Below are positions 1 to 8,174 of a DNA stretch of 64,000 bases, one piece after another. The notes beneath the pieces were generated by a model, which saw only the letters and a program-made list of their open reading frames with translations, did not search any database and had not been told where the DNA came from. Positions within the stretch are counted from its first letter, which is position 1, and each line of letters starts with the position of its first letter. Made by a program: the position numbers and the translations under genes. The stretch is from Flavobacterium sp. (lineage in GTDB: Bacteria; Bacteroidota; Bacteroidia; Flavobacteriales; Flavobacteriaceae): NCBI GenBank assembly GCA_020403245.1, contig JADBYA010000057.1, positions 24,095 to 88,094 on the forward strand, read 5' to 3'.

Positions 1-177
1 CAAAGCTTCGATAGTGTTTTCAAATGTTGGTGCCTCTGGATTATTGATTATGGTGTTTATTTCTGCTTTTGCATTAGCGATATTTTCGATAAAAGCGGGT
101 TTATAATCTTCTACTTTAATTTGGGAAAATGGCGCAGTGTTGTGTTTGGTTTGGAATGTTGACGTTACTATTTTCAT
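1..177 (-). CDS. M3 family peptidase (peptidyl-dipeptidase Dcp / oligopeptidase-like), N-terminal fragment
   Basis: This is a partial gene reading leftward out of the window. Only the first 59 codons are present, starting at the ATG complementary to 175-177. The translated start includes NTAPFSQIKVEDYKPAF followed by a segment ending PTFENTIEAL, which is the characteristic N-terminal helix region of M3 zinc oligopeptidases of the Dcp/OpdA type. The catalytic HExxH lies outside the window, so activity cannot be judged. It is the third gene in line after purK and purE, about 100 bp downstream of purE, and that gap is filled with short repeats. Confidence 0.75.
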   Translation of the reverse strand, partial: MKIVTSTFQTKHNTAPFSQIKVEDYKPAFIENIANAKAEINTIINNPEAPTFENTIEAL

Positions 178-185
178 GATATTTG

Positions 186-274
186 TTTCACAGAGTTTCA
201 CAGAGTTTTTCACAAAGTTTCACAGAGATTTCTTTGTGCATCTCTTTTTTGTCTTTGTGTATCTCTGTGTAATA
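186..274. repeat. Short degenerate repeats around CACAGAG / CTCTGTG
   Basis: The gap between purE and the M3 peptidase is made of imperfect repeats of TTTCACAGAG. They are followed by inverted versions (TCTTTGTGCATCTCT, TCTTTGTGTATCTCTGTG), so the segment can fold into a long imperfect hairpin. A related run (ACAGATTTCACAGATTAACGCAGATTT) sits between purK and purE. These look like dispersed intergenic repeats. No function is evident beyond possible RNA structure at the operon junction. Confidence 0.5.
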
Positions 275-277
275 TTT

Positions 278-763
278 TTATTTTTTTATTTCATCTGATG
301 ATTTATTCACCGCCTCTTTCAAGGTTTCTTTATAAACCAGAATTTTATCGAGCACTAATTTATCATGACTTCCGATGATTTGAGCCGCCAGAATTCCAGC
401 GTTTTTTGCTCCGTTTAATGCCACAGTAGCTACAGGTACGCCACCAGGCATTTGTAAAATCGACAAAACCGAGTCCCAACCATCGATAGAATTACTCGAT
501 TTTATAGGAACTCCAATGACTGGCAAAGGCGACATAGAAGCCACCATTCCAGGTAAATGTGCAGCGCCACCGGCACCGGCAATAATTACCGAAATACCAC
601 GGGTATGTGCTTTTTTGCTGAACTCAAATAATTTTTCGGGTGTGCGGTGTGCTGAAACAATATCAACTTCAGTTTCAATGTCAAATCCTTTTAAGATGTC
701 GATGGCTTCTTGCATTACAGGCAAATCTGAAATGCTTCCCATTATGATGGCTACTTTGCTCAT
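278..763 (-). CDS. purE: 5-(carboxyamino)imidazole ribonucleotide mutase PurE
   Basis: PurE rearranges N5-CAIR to CAIR in de novo purine synthesis, using the product of PurK. The 161-residue protein has the class I PurE signatures: MGSISD near residues 8-13, SAHRTPE near 37-43 and the AGGAAHLPGM loop near 63-72. The length is normal for the bacterial octameric enzyme. It lies 53 bp downstream of purK on the same strand, so the two enzymes of consecutive steps are probably cotranscribed. The gap to purK contains CACAGATT-type repeats rather than a recognisable promoter. Confidence 0.95.
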   Translation of the reverse strand: MSKVAIIMGSISDLPVMQEAIDILKGFDIETEVDIVSAHRTPEKLFEFSKKAHTRGISVIIAGAGGAAHLPGMVASMSPLPVIGVPIKSSNSIDGWDSVLSILQMPGGVPVATVALNGAKNAGILAAQIIGSHDKLVLDKILVYKETLKEAVNKSSDEIKK

Positions 764-780
764 TTTTGATTTTTTTTGAA

Positions 781-835
781 CACAGATTTCACAGATTAAC
801 GCAGATTTAATTTGTGCTAATTTGTGGAATTTGTG
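781..835. repeat. ACAGATTT/AATTTGTG short repeats in the purK-purE junction
   Basis: The junction has ACACAGATTTCACAGATTAACGCAGATTT followed by repeated AATTTGTG words. The last codons of purK (about residues 383-391, an Asn/Thr/Ser-rich tail) are read from the edge of this repeat. This suggests the repeat has overwritten the original 3' end of purK without harming the conserved domain. Confidence 0.5.
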
Positions 836-1992
836 TTTATTTTACTAATTACTTTAATTGAATTCTTAACTTCTTCCGCAATTCTTCTAGCTTCATTCAT
901 ATCCTCATTTACAATGGTTACATGTCCCATTTTTCGGAATGGTCTTGTTTCTCTTTTTCCATAAATGTGTGGTGTAACGCCATCTATTGCCATAATTTTC
1001 TCAATATTTTCATAAACTACATTTCCCGAATATCCTTCTTCACCAACCAAATTTACCATAATTCCAGCAACTTTACTACCTGTATTTCCCAAAGGTAAAT
1101 TTAAAATGGCACGCAAATGATTTTCAAATTGCGAGGTGTAACTCGCTTCAATACTATAATGTCCTGAATTATGTGGTCTTGGTGCTACTTCGTTAACTAA
1201 AATTTCATCGTTTTCTGTTTGGAACATTTCTACGGCAAGCAACCCAACATGATTATATGCTTCTGAAACTTGTAAGGCAACCGCTCTTGCTTTTTGAGCG
1301 ACTTTTTCGTCAATTCGGGCTGGACAAATTACGTATTCCACCTGATTGGCTTCCGGATGAAATTCCATTTCCACCACAGGATAGGTTTTTACTTCACCAG
1401 AAACTGAACGTGCAACGATAACCGCCAATTCGTTTTTGAATGACACCATTACCTCAGCGATGCATTCTACATTCGGTAAATTTTCTAAATCGGTTGCAGT
1501 ACGAACAATTTTCACCCCATTTCCATCGTAGCCAAATTGTGCACATTTCCAAACAAACGGCATATTGACTCCGCTCGATGTGACAGACGATTTTAGATTT
1601 TCCAAATCCTGAAATCTTTCAAATTTAGAAGTTGGGATATTATTTTGAACATAAAAATCCTTTTGAGTTCCTTTGTTTTGAATTAATCGTAAGGTTTTTG
1701 GTGATGGATAAACGGCTAGTCCTTCGGCTTCCAACTGAGCTAAAGCATCGAGATTTACATTTTCAATTTCGATGGTAAGCGCATCTACTTTTTTACCAAA
1801 TTCATAAACGGTATCGTAATCCATTAAATTACCAATAAAAAATTCAGTGGCACCAAATCGTGAAGGTGCTTCAGCACTTGGATCAAGTATATAAGTTTGT
1901 ATATCGAATTTTCGGGTTTCGGCTAACAGCATTTTACCCAATTGTCCGCCTCCTAGAATTCCTAGTTTAAAATCGGATGAGAAATAGTTCAT
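817..1992 (-). CDS. purK: 5-(carboxyamino)imidazole ribonucleotide synthase PurK
   Basis: PurK is an ATP-grasp ligase that carboxylates AIR to N5-CAIR with ATP and bicarbonate. The 391-residue protein starts with the pre-ATP-grasp fold and a GILGGGQLGKML motif near residue 11. The central ATP-grasp domain includes EIENV and FVWKCAQFGYDGNG, and a NEVAPRPHNSGHYS signature lies near residues 267-280. The last few residues are encoded by repeat DNA. It begins 9 bp after the stop codon of a PIN toxin gene on the same strand, so purK expression may depend on the toxin-antitoxin promoter, since no separate promoter fits between them. Confidence 0.95.
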   Translation of the reverse strand: MNYFSSDFKLGILGGGQLGKMLLAETRKFDIQTYILDPSAEAPSRFGATEFFIGNLMDYDTVYEFGKKVDALTIEIENVNLDALAQLEAEGLAVYPSPKTLRLIQNKGTQKDFYVQNNIPTSKFERFQDLENLKSSVTSSGVNMPFVWKCAQFGYDGNGVKIVRTATDLENLPNVECIAEVMVSFKNELAVIVARSVSGEVKTYPVVEMEFHPEANQVEYVICPARIDEKVAQKARAVALQVSEAYNHVGLLAVEMFQTENDEILVNEVAPRPHNSGHYSIEASYTSQFENHLRAILNLPLGNTGSKVAGIMVNLVGEEGYSGNVVYENIEKIMAIDGVTPHIYGKRETRPFRKMGHVTIVNEDMNEARRIAEEVKNSIKVISKINTNSTN

Positions 1993-2001
1993 CGGTTTAT
2001 T

Positions 2002-2421
2002 TTAGTTGTTTAGTGTATTTAAAAAATCATCAGGACTCATTACATTTATTTCGGCATGTTTGTAATGTTTTAAATCTCTAGTCAAAATACAATACATGTC
2101 TTTGATTGATTGAGCAGAAACAATTTGAATGGCATTTTCAAAATCTTTATAATTTGATTTTAAACTTTTTTTAATAATGTTAATGTCAACAGAAATAATT
2201 GAAACAACATTAATAATTTCCTCTAACGATTGTCTAATGTTCTCTTCACTGGTGAATTTTTTTAATAAATAATATAAAGTAGAAATTGTATTTGAAGAAG
2301 TGAAAAAATTCACTTTTTCACCTAATCCAAGTTTATATATTTTCGAGGATGATTTATAAAAAGGTTGTCGATTTGCCAAAATATCCATTAAAACATTGGT
2401 GTCAAGAAAAATATTTTTCAT
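2002..2421 (-). CDS. PIN-domain ribonuclease, probable type II toxin (VapC-like)
   Basis: This 139-residue protein opens with FLDTNVLMDIL, the first acidic motif of PIN nucleases. DFENAIQ near residue 92 and TRDLKHY near 115 supply further acidic residues of the metal-dependent RNase site. It overlaps the upstream 86-residue gene by 4 bp, a typical arrangement for translational coupling of antitoxin and toxin. Known PIN toxins cut tRNA or rRNA; the target here cannot be inferred. The pair sits between purK and the divergent hpt promoter, which suggests insertion into a housekeeping locus. Confidence 0.8.
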   Translation of the reverse strand: MKNIFLDTNVLMDILANRQPFYKSSSKIYKLGLGEKVNFFTSSNTISTLYYLLKKFTSEENIRQSLEEIINVVSIISVDINIIKKSLKSNYKDFENAIQIVSAQSIKDMYCILTRDLKHYKHAEINVMSPDDFLNTLNN

Positions 2422-2678
2422 ACACCATATTTTTCTTTGTGGTACTCTTCTTTAGCTTTTTCTATATCAAAATCATGAGGTAAAGTAACAACACCGGTAA
2501 TTTTTTTTAATCGTTCCTCAATATCGTTACTTTCGTTATTATTTTTTTCTGACTTTGAAATTAAATTTCTAAAATAATTTTCCACCATTTCGGATAAACT
2601 TCTACCAGTTCCTTTAGCATAGATTTTTGCTTTTTCTATGACTTCTTTTTCTAATGACAAAATGAGTTTAGTGTTCAT
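2418..2678 (-). CDS. DUF6364-type antitoxin partner of the PIN toxin
   Basis: This 86-residue protein begins with a short beta strand (NTKLILSLEKEVIEKAKIYA), then a helix and GRSLSEMVENYF. That is the layout of small ribbon-helix-helix-like antitoxins found next to PIN toxins in Bacteroidota (DUF6364 as I recall the family). The acidic C-terminal half is likely the toxin-binding part. It is the first gene of the unit and overlaps the toxin gene by 4 bp. A TACATTTG -7-like box and two TACGTAA words lie just upstream. Confidence 0.75.
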   Translation of the reverse strand: MNTKLILSLEKEVIEKAKIYAKGTGRSLSEMVENYFRNLISKSEKNNNESNDIEERLKKITGVVTLPHDFDIEKAKEEYHKEKYGV

Positions 2679-2679
2679 A

Positions 2680-2707
2680 TACGTAATGTCTTTACAAATG
2701 TACGTAA
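2680..2707 (-). promoter_or_regulatory. Putative promoter and operator of the DUF6364/PIN module
   Basis: On the minus strand a TACATTTG (complement of 2695-2702) matches the Bacteroidota -7 consensus TAnnTTTG. Two copies of TACGTAA, at 2680-2686 and 2701-2707, are spaced 21 bp apart, two helical turns, and flank this box. That geometry suits autorepression by a ribbon-helix-helix antitoxin. I found no good -33 TTTG at the expected distance, so this is inference. Confidence 0.4.
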
Positions 2708-2795
2708 ATATATATTTGTCTATTTATTTTTTTACAAAATGAAGTATTCATTAAGCAAAAATATCAAATTTAGAAAAAAGTCTCAATACTTAGTC

Positions 2796-2823
2796 CTTAA
2801 TACTTAATACTTCTTTAAATTTG
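2796..2823 (+). promoter_or_regulatory. Probable hpt promoter (TAAATTTG) next to AAGTATT-type repeats
   Basis: TAAATTTG at 2816-2823 matches the -7 consensus and is followed 26 bp later by the hpt ATG. Immediately upstream lies CTTAATACTTAATACTTC, two units of the heptamer that is expanded to 20 copies between rpsJ and rplC, here in the opposite orientation. No TTTG is present at the ideal -33 spacing. Confidence 0.5.
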
Positions 2824-2848
2824 CACCTTGTTTTAAAATCAAAATCAC

Positions 2849-3379
2849 ATGATACACCTTCACGATAAATCTTTTGAACCATTTATTTCCTCAGATGAAA
2901 TTGATTTTGCGATTAAAAATATGGCCAAACAAATGGATGATGATTTTTTTGATGATGTTCCCGTTTTTATTGGTGTTTTGAATGGAGCATTTATGGTCTT
3001 AGCCGATTTAATGAAACAATATCGAGGTATGTGTGAAGTGAGTTTTGTAAAATTGGCTTCCTATGAAGGAACTTCGACCACCAACGATGTAAAACAATTA
3101 ATTGGTTTAAATCAGGATTTGGAAGGCAGAACCGTTGTTATTATAGAAGACATTGTGGATACTGGAAATACGGTTGAAGAGTTAAAAGCTATTTTTAAAG
3201 AAAAAAAGGTAAAGCATCTAAAAATTGCCACCCTTTTCTTCAAACCAGAAGCATATAAAAAAGAAATCAAAATAGATTACATTGGTATTAGAATTCCAAA
3301 TAAGTTCATCGTGGGTTATGGTTTAGACTACGATGGATTAGGAAGAAATCTACCAGACGTTTATCAATTGGTACAATAA
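2849..3379 (+). CDS. hpt: Hypoxanthine phosphoribosyltransferase
   Basis: This purine-salvage enzyme transfers phosphoribose from PRPP to hypoxanthine or guanine. The 176-residue protein contains the type I PRTase PRPP-binding motif VVIIEDIVDTGNT near residues 95-107 and an FIGVLNGAF segment near 40. The length is normal. It is divergent to purK-purE and lies 110 bp upstream of adk, making a purine-nucleotide cluster with obg further down. Confidence 0.93.
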   Translation: MIHLHDKSFEPFISSDEIDFAIKNMAKQMDDDFFDDVPVFIGVLNGAFMVLADLMKQYRGMCEVSFVKLASYEGTSTTNDVKQLIGLNQDLEGRTVVIIEDIVDTGNTVEELKAIFKEKKVKHLKIATLFFKPEAYKKEIKIDYIGIRIPNKFIVGYGLDYDGLGRNLPDVYQLVQ

Positions 3380-3489
3380 TAATTAACGATTGAAGATTAA
3401 CGATTTTTGAACTAAGAACTTTATACAAAATGGCTAAGCATATTAGAATAAAAATCATAAATCAGAATTCAAAAATCAAATAAATTTTT

Positions 3490-4062
3490 ATGATTAACAT
3501 CGTTCTTTTCGGAAAACCAGGTGCAGGAAAAGGCACACAAGCTGAATTTTTAAAAGAAAAATACAATCTGATACATCTTTCAACTGGAGATATATTTAGA
3601 TACAATATAAAAAATGACACAGCATTAGGAAAACTAGCCAAATCCTATATGGACAAAGGAGATTTAGTTCCAGATGAAGTGACCATAAAAATGCTAGAAA
3701 GTGAAGTCGATAAAAATCCACACTCTGCAGGATTTTTATTTGACGGTTTTCCAAGAACTTTAACGCAAGCAGCAGCTTTAGATGCTTTTTTAGAAAGTAA
3801 AAAACAAAGTATTACAGCAACGGTAGCTCTAGAGGCCAATGATGAAATTTTAGTGCAACGGTTATTAGAAAGAGGAAAAACTTCGGGCAGACCAGATGAT
3901 CAAGACGTAGAAAAAATTCGAAATAGATACCAAGAATACAACGAAAAAACCGCACCTTTGATGAATTATTACAATATTCAAAACAAGTTTTATTCTGTTG
4001 ATGGAATTGGTTCTATCGATGAAATCACTCAACGATTAAGCCGAGTAATAGATAGTTTATAG
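3490..4062 (+). CDS. adk: Adenylate kinase
   Basis: The enzyme interconverts ATP + AMP and 2 ADP. The 190-residue protein has the P-loop GKPGAGKGTQ at residues 8-17, STGDIFR, the FDGFPRT motif and the RGKTSGRPDDQ arginine segment. The LID is the short form without zinc cysteines. In some relatives hpt and adk are fused; here they are separate genes with a 110-bp AT-rich spacer. Confidence 0.95.
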   Translation: MINIVLFGKPGAGKGTQAEFLKEKYNLIHLSTGDIFRYNIKNDTALGKLAKSYMDKGDLVPDEVTIKMLESEVDKNPHSAGFLFDGFPRTLTQAAALDAFLESKKQSITATVALEANDEILVQRLLERGKTSGRPDDQDVEKIRNRYQEYNEKTAPLMNYYNIQNKFYSVDGIGSIDEITQRLSRVIDSL

Positions 4063-4118
4063 TTTATAGTTTCGGGCAGCAATTGAAACTTGAAACCTAA
4101 AACTCGAAACAACAACAC

Positions 4119-5393
4119 ATGGAAATACTTATTATATTTTTTTTAATCCTGCTAAACGGGGTTTTCTCGATGTCAGAAATTGCATTGATTTCGGCGCGTA
4201 AAAATCGCTTAGAAACCGCAGCCAAAAAAGGAAACAAGAATGCACAAGTGGCATTAGATTTAGCCAACTCACCCAACAAATTTCTATCTACTGTTCAAAT
4301 TGGAATTACTTTAATAGGTATTTTAACAGGTATTTATTCTGGTGATAAAATAACTGCTGATGTTAAGTTTTTTATTGAAGAATTTGCTGCTTTTAAACCT
4401 TTTGCACACTCAATTTCAGTTGGAATAGTGGTAGTGATTTTGACTTTTTTCTCATTGGTATTAGGCGAATTATTACCAAAAAGGATTGGACTAAATTATC
4501 CTGAAGCAATTGCAAAGGCAGTTGCTATTCCCATGAAAATGGTTTCTATAATTACCATGCCGTTTATTTGGTTGTTGACTGTCTCTACGGATTTTATTTT
4601 AAAAATGTTTAAAATAAAACCCACTGCCGACGGTAAAGTGACAGAGGAAGAGATTAAAGCCATTATAAAAGAGGGAACAGAAGGTGGCGAAGTGCAAGAA
4701 ATTGAACAGGATATAGTAGAACGCGTTTTTCACATTGGAGATAGAAAAGTTAATTCACTGATGACGCACCGTCAGTCTATCGTTTATCTTTCTTTAGAAG
4801 ACACATTAGAGGAATTGAAAGGCAAAGTTCTGGAAGAATTGCATTCTGTTTATCCTGTATGTAACGAAAATATGGATGATGTAGTTGGTGTTGTTTTATT
4901 GAAAGATTTATTTTTAGCTTTTGAAAAAGGTCCCTTTGATTTAAAATCGATTACCAAAGACCCAGTATATTTTATCGAACACACATCGGTTTATAAAGCG
5001 TTAGAGAATTTTAAAAAATCAAAAGTGCATTACGCATTGGTTACTGATGAATACGGTGTTTTTCAGGGAATTATTACCCTTAATGACATCTTAGAAGCTC
5101 TTGTTGGCGATGCCTCTGATTTTGATGAAGACGAATACCAATTGATAGCAAGAGAAGATGGTACATGGCTTGTTGATGGTTTGTATTCGTTGCATGATTT
5201 CTTGACATATTTTGACATGGATGAGTTGACCAATGATTATGAAGTGACTACCGTAAGCGGATTAATTATGACGGAACTTGGAAACATTCCAAAAACTGGT
5301 GAAAAACTGATTTGGAATAAATTTGTAATAGAAGTCATTGATATGGATGGCGTGAAGATTGATAAAGTGATTGTGAAAACTTTAAAAGATTAA
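4119..5393 (+). CDS. CNNM/CorC-type hemolysin family membrane protein
   Basis: This 424-residue protein has an N-terminal DUF21 membrane domain (about residues 1-190, four hydrophobic segments), two CBS repeats (about 210-325) and a CorC_HlyC C-terminal domain (about 340-420). Relatives are implicated in Mg2+/Co2+ efflux or resistance; the hemolysin name is historical. The start at 4119 places the first hydrophobic helix at the N-terminus. It lies between adk and obg. The 30 bp before the ATG are made of GAAAC-like words (GAAACTTGAAACC, CTCGAAAC) that recur before other genes here. Confidence 0.85.
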   Translation: MEILIIFFLILLNGVFSMSEIALISARKNRLETAAKKGNKNAQVALDLANSPNKFLSTVQIGITLIGILTGIYSGDKITADVKFFIEEFAAFKPFAHSISVGIVVVILTFFSLVLGELLPKRIGLNYPEAIAKAVAIPMKMVSIITMPFIWLLTVSTDFILKMFKIKPTADGKVTEEEIKAIIKEGTEGGEVQEIEQDIVERVFHIGDRKVNSLMTHRQSIVYLSLEDTLEELKGKVLEELHSVYPVCNENMDDVVGVVLLKDLFLAFEKGPFDLKSITKDPVYFIEHTSVYKALENFKKSKVHYALVTDEYGVFQGIITLNDILEALVGDASDFDEDEYQLIAREDGTWLVDGLYSLHDFLTYFDMDELTNDYEVTTVSGLIMTELGNIPKTGEKLIWNKFVIEVIDMDGVKIDKVIVKTLKD

Positions 5394-5491
5394 TAATTAG
5401 TTTAAATTTTAATGTAGTTTAATTTTGTTTAAAATTAGTTGAAAAACAAAACATGAAACCCATAAACCCTTAAACAATTAAACTAAAGAAA

Positions 5492-6493
5492 ATGACAGAA
5501 GGCAATTTCGTAGATTACGTAAAAATATATGTTTCTTCCGGAAAAGGAGGAAAAGGGTCCTCGCACCTACACCGAGAAAAATTTATTGAAAAAGGGGGGC
5601 CTGATGGTGGTGATGGTGGACGCGGCGGTCATGTTATTTTAAAAGGGAACAAAGGACTTTGGACTTTGTTTCACCTCAAATTTGCAAGACATGTTAAAGC
5701 AGGACATGGTGGCGATGGCGGAAGTTCTAGAAGTACGGGGCATGATGGTGAAGACAAAACGATTGAAGTACCCTTAGGAACAGTAGTTCGCGATAAAGAA
5801 ACAGATGAAATTCTTTTTGAAATTACAGAACATGGCGAAGAACAAATTTTAGTTAAAGGCGGAAAAGGGGGGTTAGGAAACTGGCATTTTAGAAGTTCTA
5901 CTAACCAAACTCCACGATATGCACAACCTGGTCTGCCATCTGAAGAACTAGATGTTACTTTGGAATTGAAAGTCTTAGCCGATGTAGGTTTAGTTGGATT
6001 TCCTAATGCAGGAAAATCAACTTTACTTTCGGTTTTAACTTCTGCCAAACCAAAAATAGCCGATTATCCGTTTACAACCTTGAAACCGAATTTAGGCATT
6101 GTTGCCTATCGTGAATTTAAGTCGTTTATCATGGCTGATATTCCCGGAATTATTGAAGGTGCAGCCGAAGGAAAAGGTTTAGGACATTACTTCTTGCGAC
6201 ACATTGAGCGAAACTCAACTTTATTATTCTTAATTCCAGCCGATTCTGATGATATCAAAAAAGAATATGAAATTCTGCTTGATGAATTGCGTCGTTATAA
6301 CCCTGAAATGTTAGACAAAGACAAACTAATTGTAGTTTCTAAATGCGATATGCTCGATGACGAACTCAAAGCGGAACTAAAAGTACAATTAGACGCAGCG
6401 TTCAAAGGAACGCCTTATTTGTTCATTTCTTCAGTTGCCAATCAAGGTTTAACTGAACTAAAAGATAAACTTTGGGGAATGCTTAACGTTTAA
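5492..6493 (+). CDS. obgE: Obg-family GTPase (ribosome assembly)
   Basis: Obg binds the 50S subunit during assembly and responds to the GTP/ppGpp balance. The 333-residue protein has the glycine-rich Obg fold (residues 1-160, with [21 protein letters not shown] and similar runs), G1 GFPNAGKST near 166, G3 [10 protein letters not shown] and a SKCDM-type G4. It ends without the extra C-terminal OCT domain present in some Firmicutes. Confidence 0.95.
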   Translation: MTEGNFVDYVKIYVSSGKGGKGSSHLHREKFIEKGGPDGGDGGRGGHVILKGNKGLWTLFHLKFARHVKAGHGGDGGSSRSTGHDGEDKTIEVPLGTVVRDKETDEILFEITEHGEEQILVKGGKGGLGNWHFRSSTNQTPRYAQPGLPSEELDVTLELKVLADVGLVGFPNAGKSTLLSVLTSAKPKIADYPFTTLKPNLGIVAYREFKSFIMADIPGIIEGAAEGKGLGHYFLRHIERNSTLLFLIPADSDDIKKEYEILLDELRRYNPEMLDKDKLIVVSKCDMLDDELKAELKVQLDAAFKGTPYLFISSVANQGLTELKDKLWGMLNV

Positions 6494-6558
6494 TAATATC
6501 AATTATTAATCAGTTCAATACATTTTATTAATATAGTATGATATGTTGAAAAAAAATG

Positions 6559-6566
6559 TATTTTTG
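6559..6566 (+). promoter_or_regulatory. -7-like box upstream of the M43 protease gene
   Basis: TATTTTTG fits TAnnTTTG and lies 32 bp before the ATG at 6599. There is no TTTG at the usual 19-bp spacing, so this is a half-supported promoter. Confidence 0.4.
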
Positions 6567-6598
6567 AAAAAAAATAAATCACACTTAACAAATTAAAA

Positions 6599-7912
6599 AT
6601 GAATACAAAATTACTTTTAGTTCTATTTATGCTTGCCTATCAAGTATTTTTTGCACAACAAAGAACATGCGGAGTTGATGAAGCAATGCAAACCATAATG
6701 AATGACCCCATTCAAAGAGCTGCTTATCTGGAAGGGAAAGCCCGTTTTGAAGAGGAATATCAGCGACTATTAACAAATTTAAACAGAAATGGCAATGCAG
6801 TTAACTCAACAAATGCTATAACAAGAGTGCCAATAGCAGTTCATTATACTACAAGTTCAGCTAGCCTTGCTACTGCAACTTCAGGGACTAACTTAACCTT
6901 AAGAAATTGTTTAATTGCTTTAGCTCAAACCCAAATAAATATTTTAAATGCTGATTACAATGCAACAAATGCAGATTTGACATTATGGACTAATCCTGCA
7001 ACAGGTGCAAGCCAATATTTTCCGGGTGTTAATGTAGGCGATATGGATATTCAATTTGAATTAGCTACACAAAATCATCCTCCTGGATCTGGATTAGTTG
7101 AAGGACAACCTGCCGTAACTTTTGGTTATAATTTTGGTTCAGGGCAAAATCTAGATGCTAACTGGGCAGGATATTTTAATATAATTATTAGAAGTTTAAG
7201 TGGTGGAATTTTAGGTTTTTCTCCTCTAGGGCCCCAGTTATCAGGTTATGGTGTTACCATTGATAATAATTATTTTTCTTCTGGAACTGGATGTTCTGGA
7301 ACTGGTTCCGGAAATATAATACCTTCAGCACCTTTCAACAAAGGAAGAACATTAACACATGAAATGGGTCATTATTTTAGATTAGATCATACATTCATTT
7401 CTTGTGATGGTTCTAATTGTGCAACTTCAGGAGACCGTGTTTGTGATACTCCTCAAACTAATACAGAAACCTATGAGTGTCCAGCTGCTGACGCTACTTT
7501 TAGCACTTGTTCAGGTGATCAAGTGCTCACTATGAATTATATGGACTATACCAATGATGCTTGTATGTATATGTTTTCAGCAGGTCAAGCAACTAGAATG
7601 ACAGCTTGGCTCAATACTGTAAGGAGTCAAATAAAACAAAACGCTCTAAGCAATAATAGTTTTGTTAAAAACAACTTTTCTATTTACCCGAACCCTAATA
7701 AAGGAGAATTTACTATTCAATTTAAGGAATTGTCCGCTGATTATAGCGTTGAAGTTTTTGATGTAACGGGAAGAGTGGTTTTTGAAAATGCATACAATCA
7801 AAACGCTGAACTTTCACAAAAAATTAGTATTCAAAATCCAACCTCAGGGGTTTATTTTGTTAATATAAAAAGTGGAAATAGTATAGTCACCAACAAGATT
7901 ATTATTGAATAA
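6599..7912 (+). CDS. Secreted M43-family zinc metalloprotease with T9SS sorting domain
   Basis: This is a 437-residue secreted endopeptidase. An N-terminal signal peptide ends near FFAQQ (residues 18-21). The zinc site is HEMGHYFRLDH near residues 254-264, the metzincin HExxHxxxxxH pattern, with a downstream MNYMDY Met-turn near 317, as in pappalysin-like M43 enzymes. Paired cysteines follow the zinc site. The C-terminal domain (from about 360, starting IYPNPNKGEFTI and ending NKIIIE) is a type A T9SS sorting domain, so the protein should be exported and anchored or released at the surface. It stands alone between obg and an S46 peptidase gene and is followed by a terminator. Confidence 0.9.
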   Translation: MNTKLLLVLFMLAYQVFFAQQRTCGVDEAMQTIMNDPIQRAAYLEGKARFEEEYQRLLTNLNRNGNAVNSTNAITRVPIAVHYTTSSASLATATSGTNLTLRNCLIALAQTQINILNADYNATNADLTLWTNPATGASQYFPGVNVGDMDIQFELATQNHPPGSGLVEGQPAVTFGYNFGSGQNLDANWAGYFNIIIRSLSGGILGFSPLGPQLSGYGVTIDNNYFSSGTGCSGTGSGNIIPSAPFNKGRTLTHEMGHYFRLDHTFISCDGSNCATSGDRVCDTPQTNTETYECPAADATFSTCSGDQVLTMNYMDYTNDACMYMFSAGQATRMTAWLNTVRSQIKQNALSNNSFVKNNFSIYPNPNKGEFTIQFKELSADYSVEVFDVTGRVVFENAYNQNAELSQKISIQNPTSGVYFVNIKSGNSIVTNKIIIE

Positions 7913-7937
7913 TTATTTTTTTTAAGTCCTAAATACT

Positions 7938-7969
7938 AAACCTTTCACAATAACTGAAAGGTTTTTTTT
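7938..7969 (+). terminator. Intrinsic terminator after the M43 protease gene
   Basis: AAACCTTTCA (7938-7947) pairs with TGAAAGGTTT (7955-7964) around a 7-nt loop and is followed by a run of T. Confidence 0.85.
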
Positions 7970-7986
7970 ATAAATTTTTACTGTTC

Positions 7987-8050
7987 TGTAACGGTAGATT
8001 TTTATTTCTAAAAATAAAGTTAAAATTTACTGTAACGATGTAGTTTTTAT
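7987..8050. repeat. Two TGTAACG(G/A)T-type direct repeats upstream of the S46 peptidase gene
   Basis: TGTAACGGTAGATTTTTAT at 7987-8005 is nearly repeated as TGTAACGATGTAGTTTTTAT at 8031-8050, 44 bp apart (four helical turns). They lie in the 260-bp leader region of the S46 gene and could be binding sites for a regulator. This is inference from spacing only. Confidence 0.3.
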
Positions 8051-8174
8051 AATAATAACATAAATGAATAATCAAAAAAAAGTATATTCGCATCTCACAA
8101 ATAGTTTTGGATTGTAACAAATTCATATATTTCAAGACTATTTCTGTTTATTAAATAACTTTTATAACAACAAA

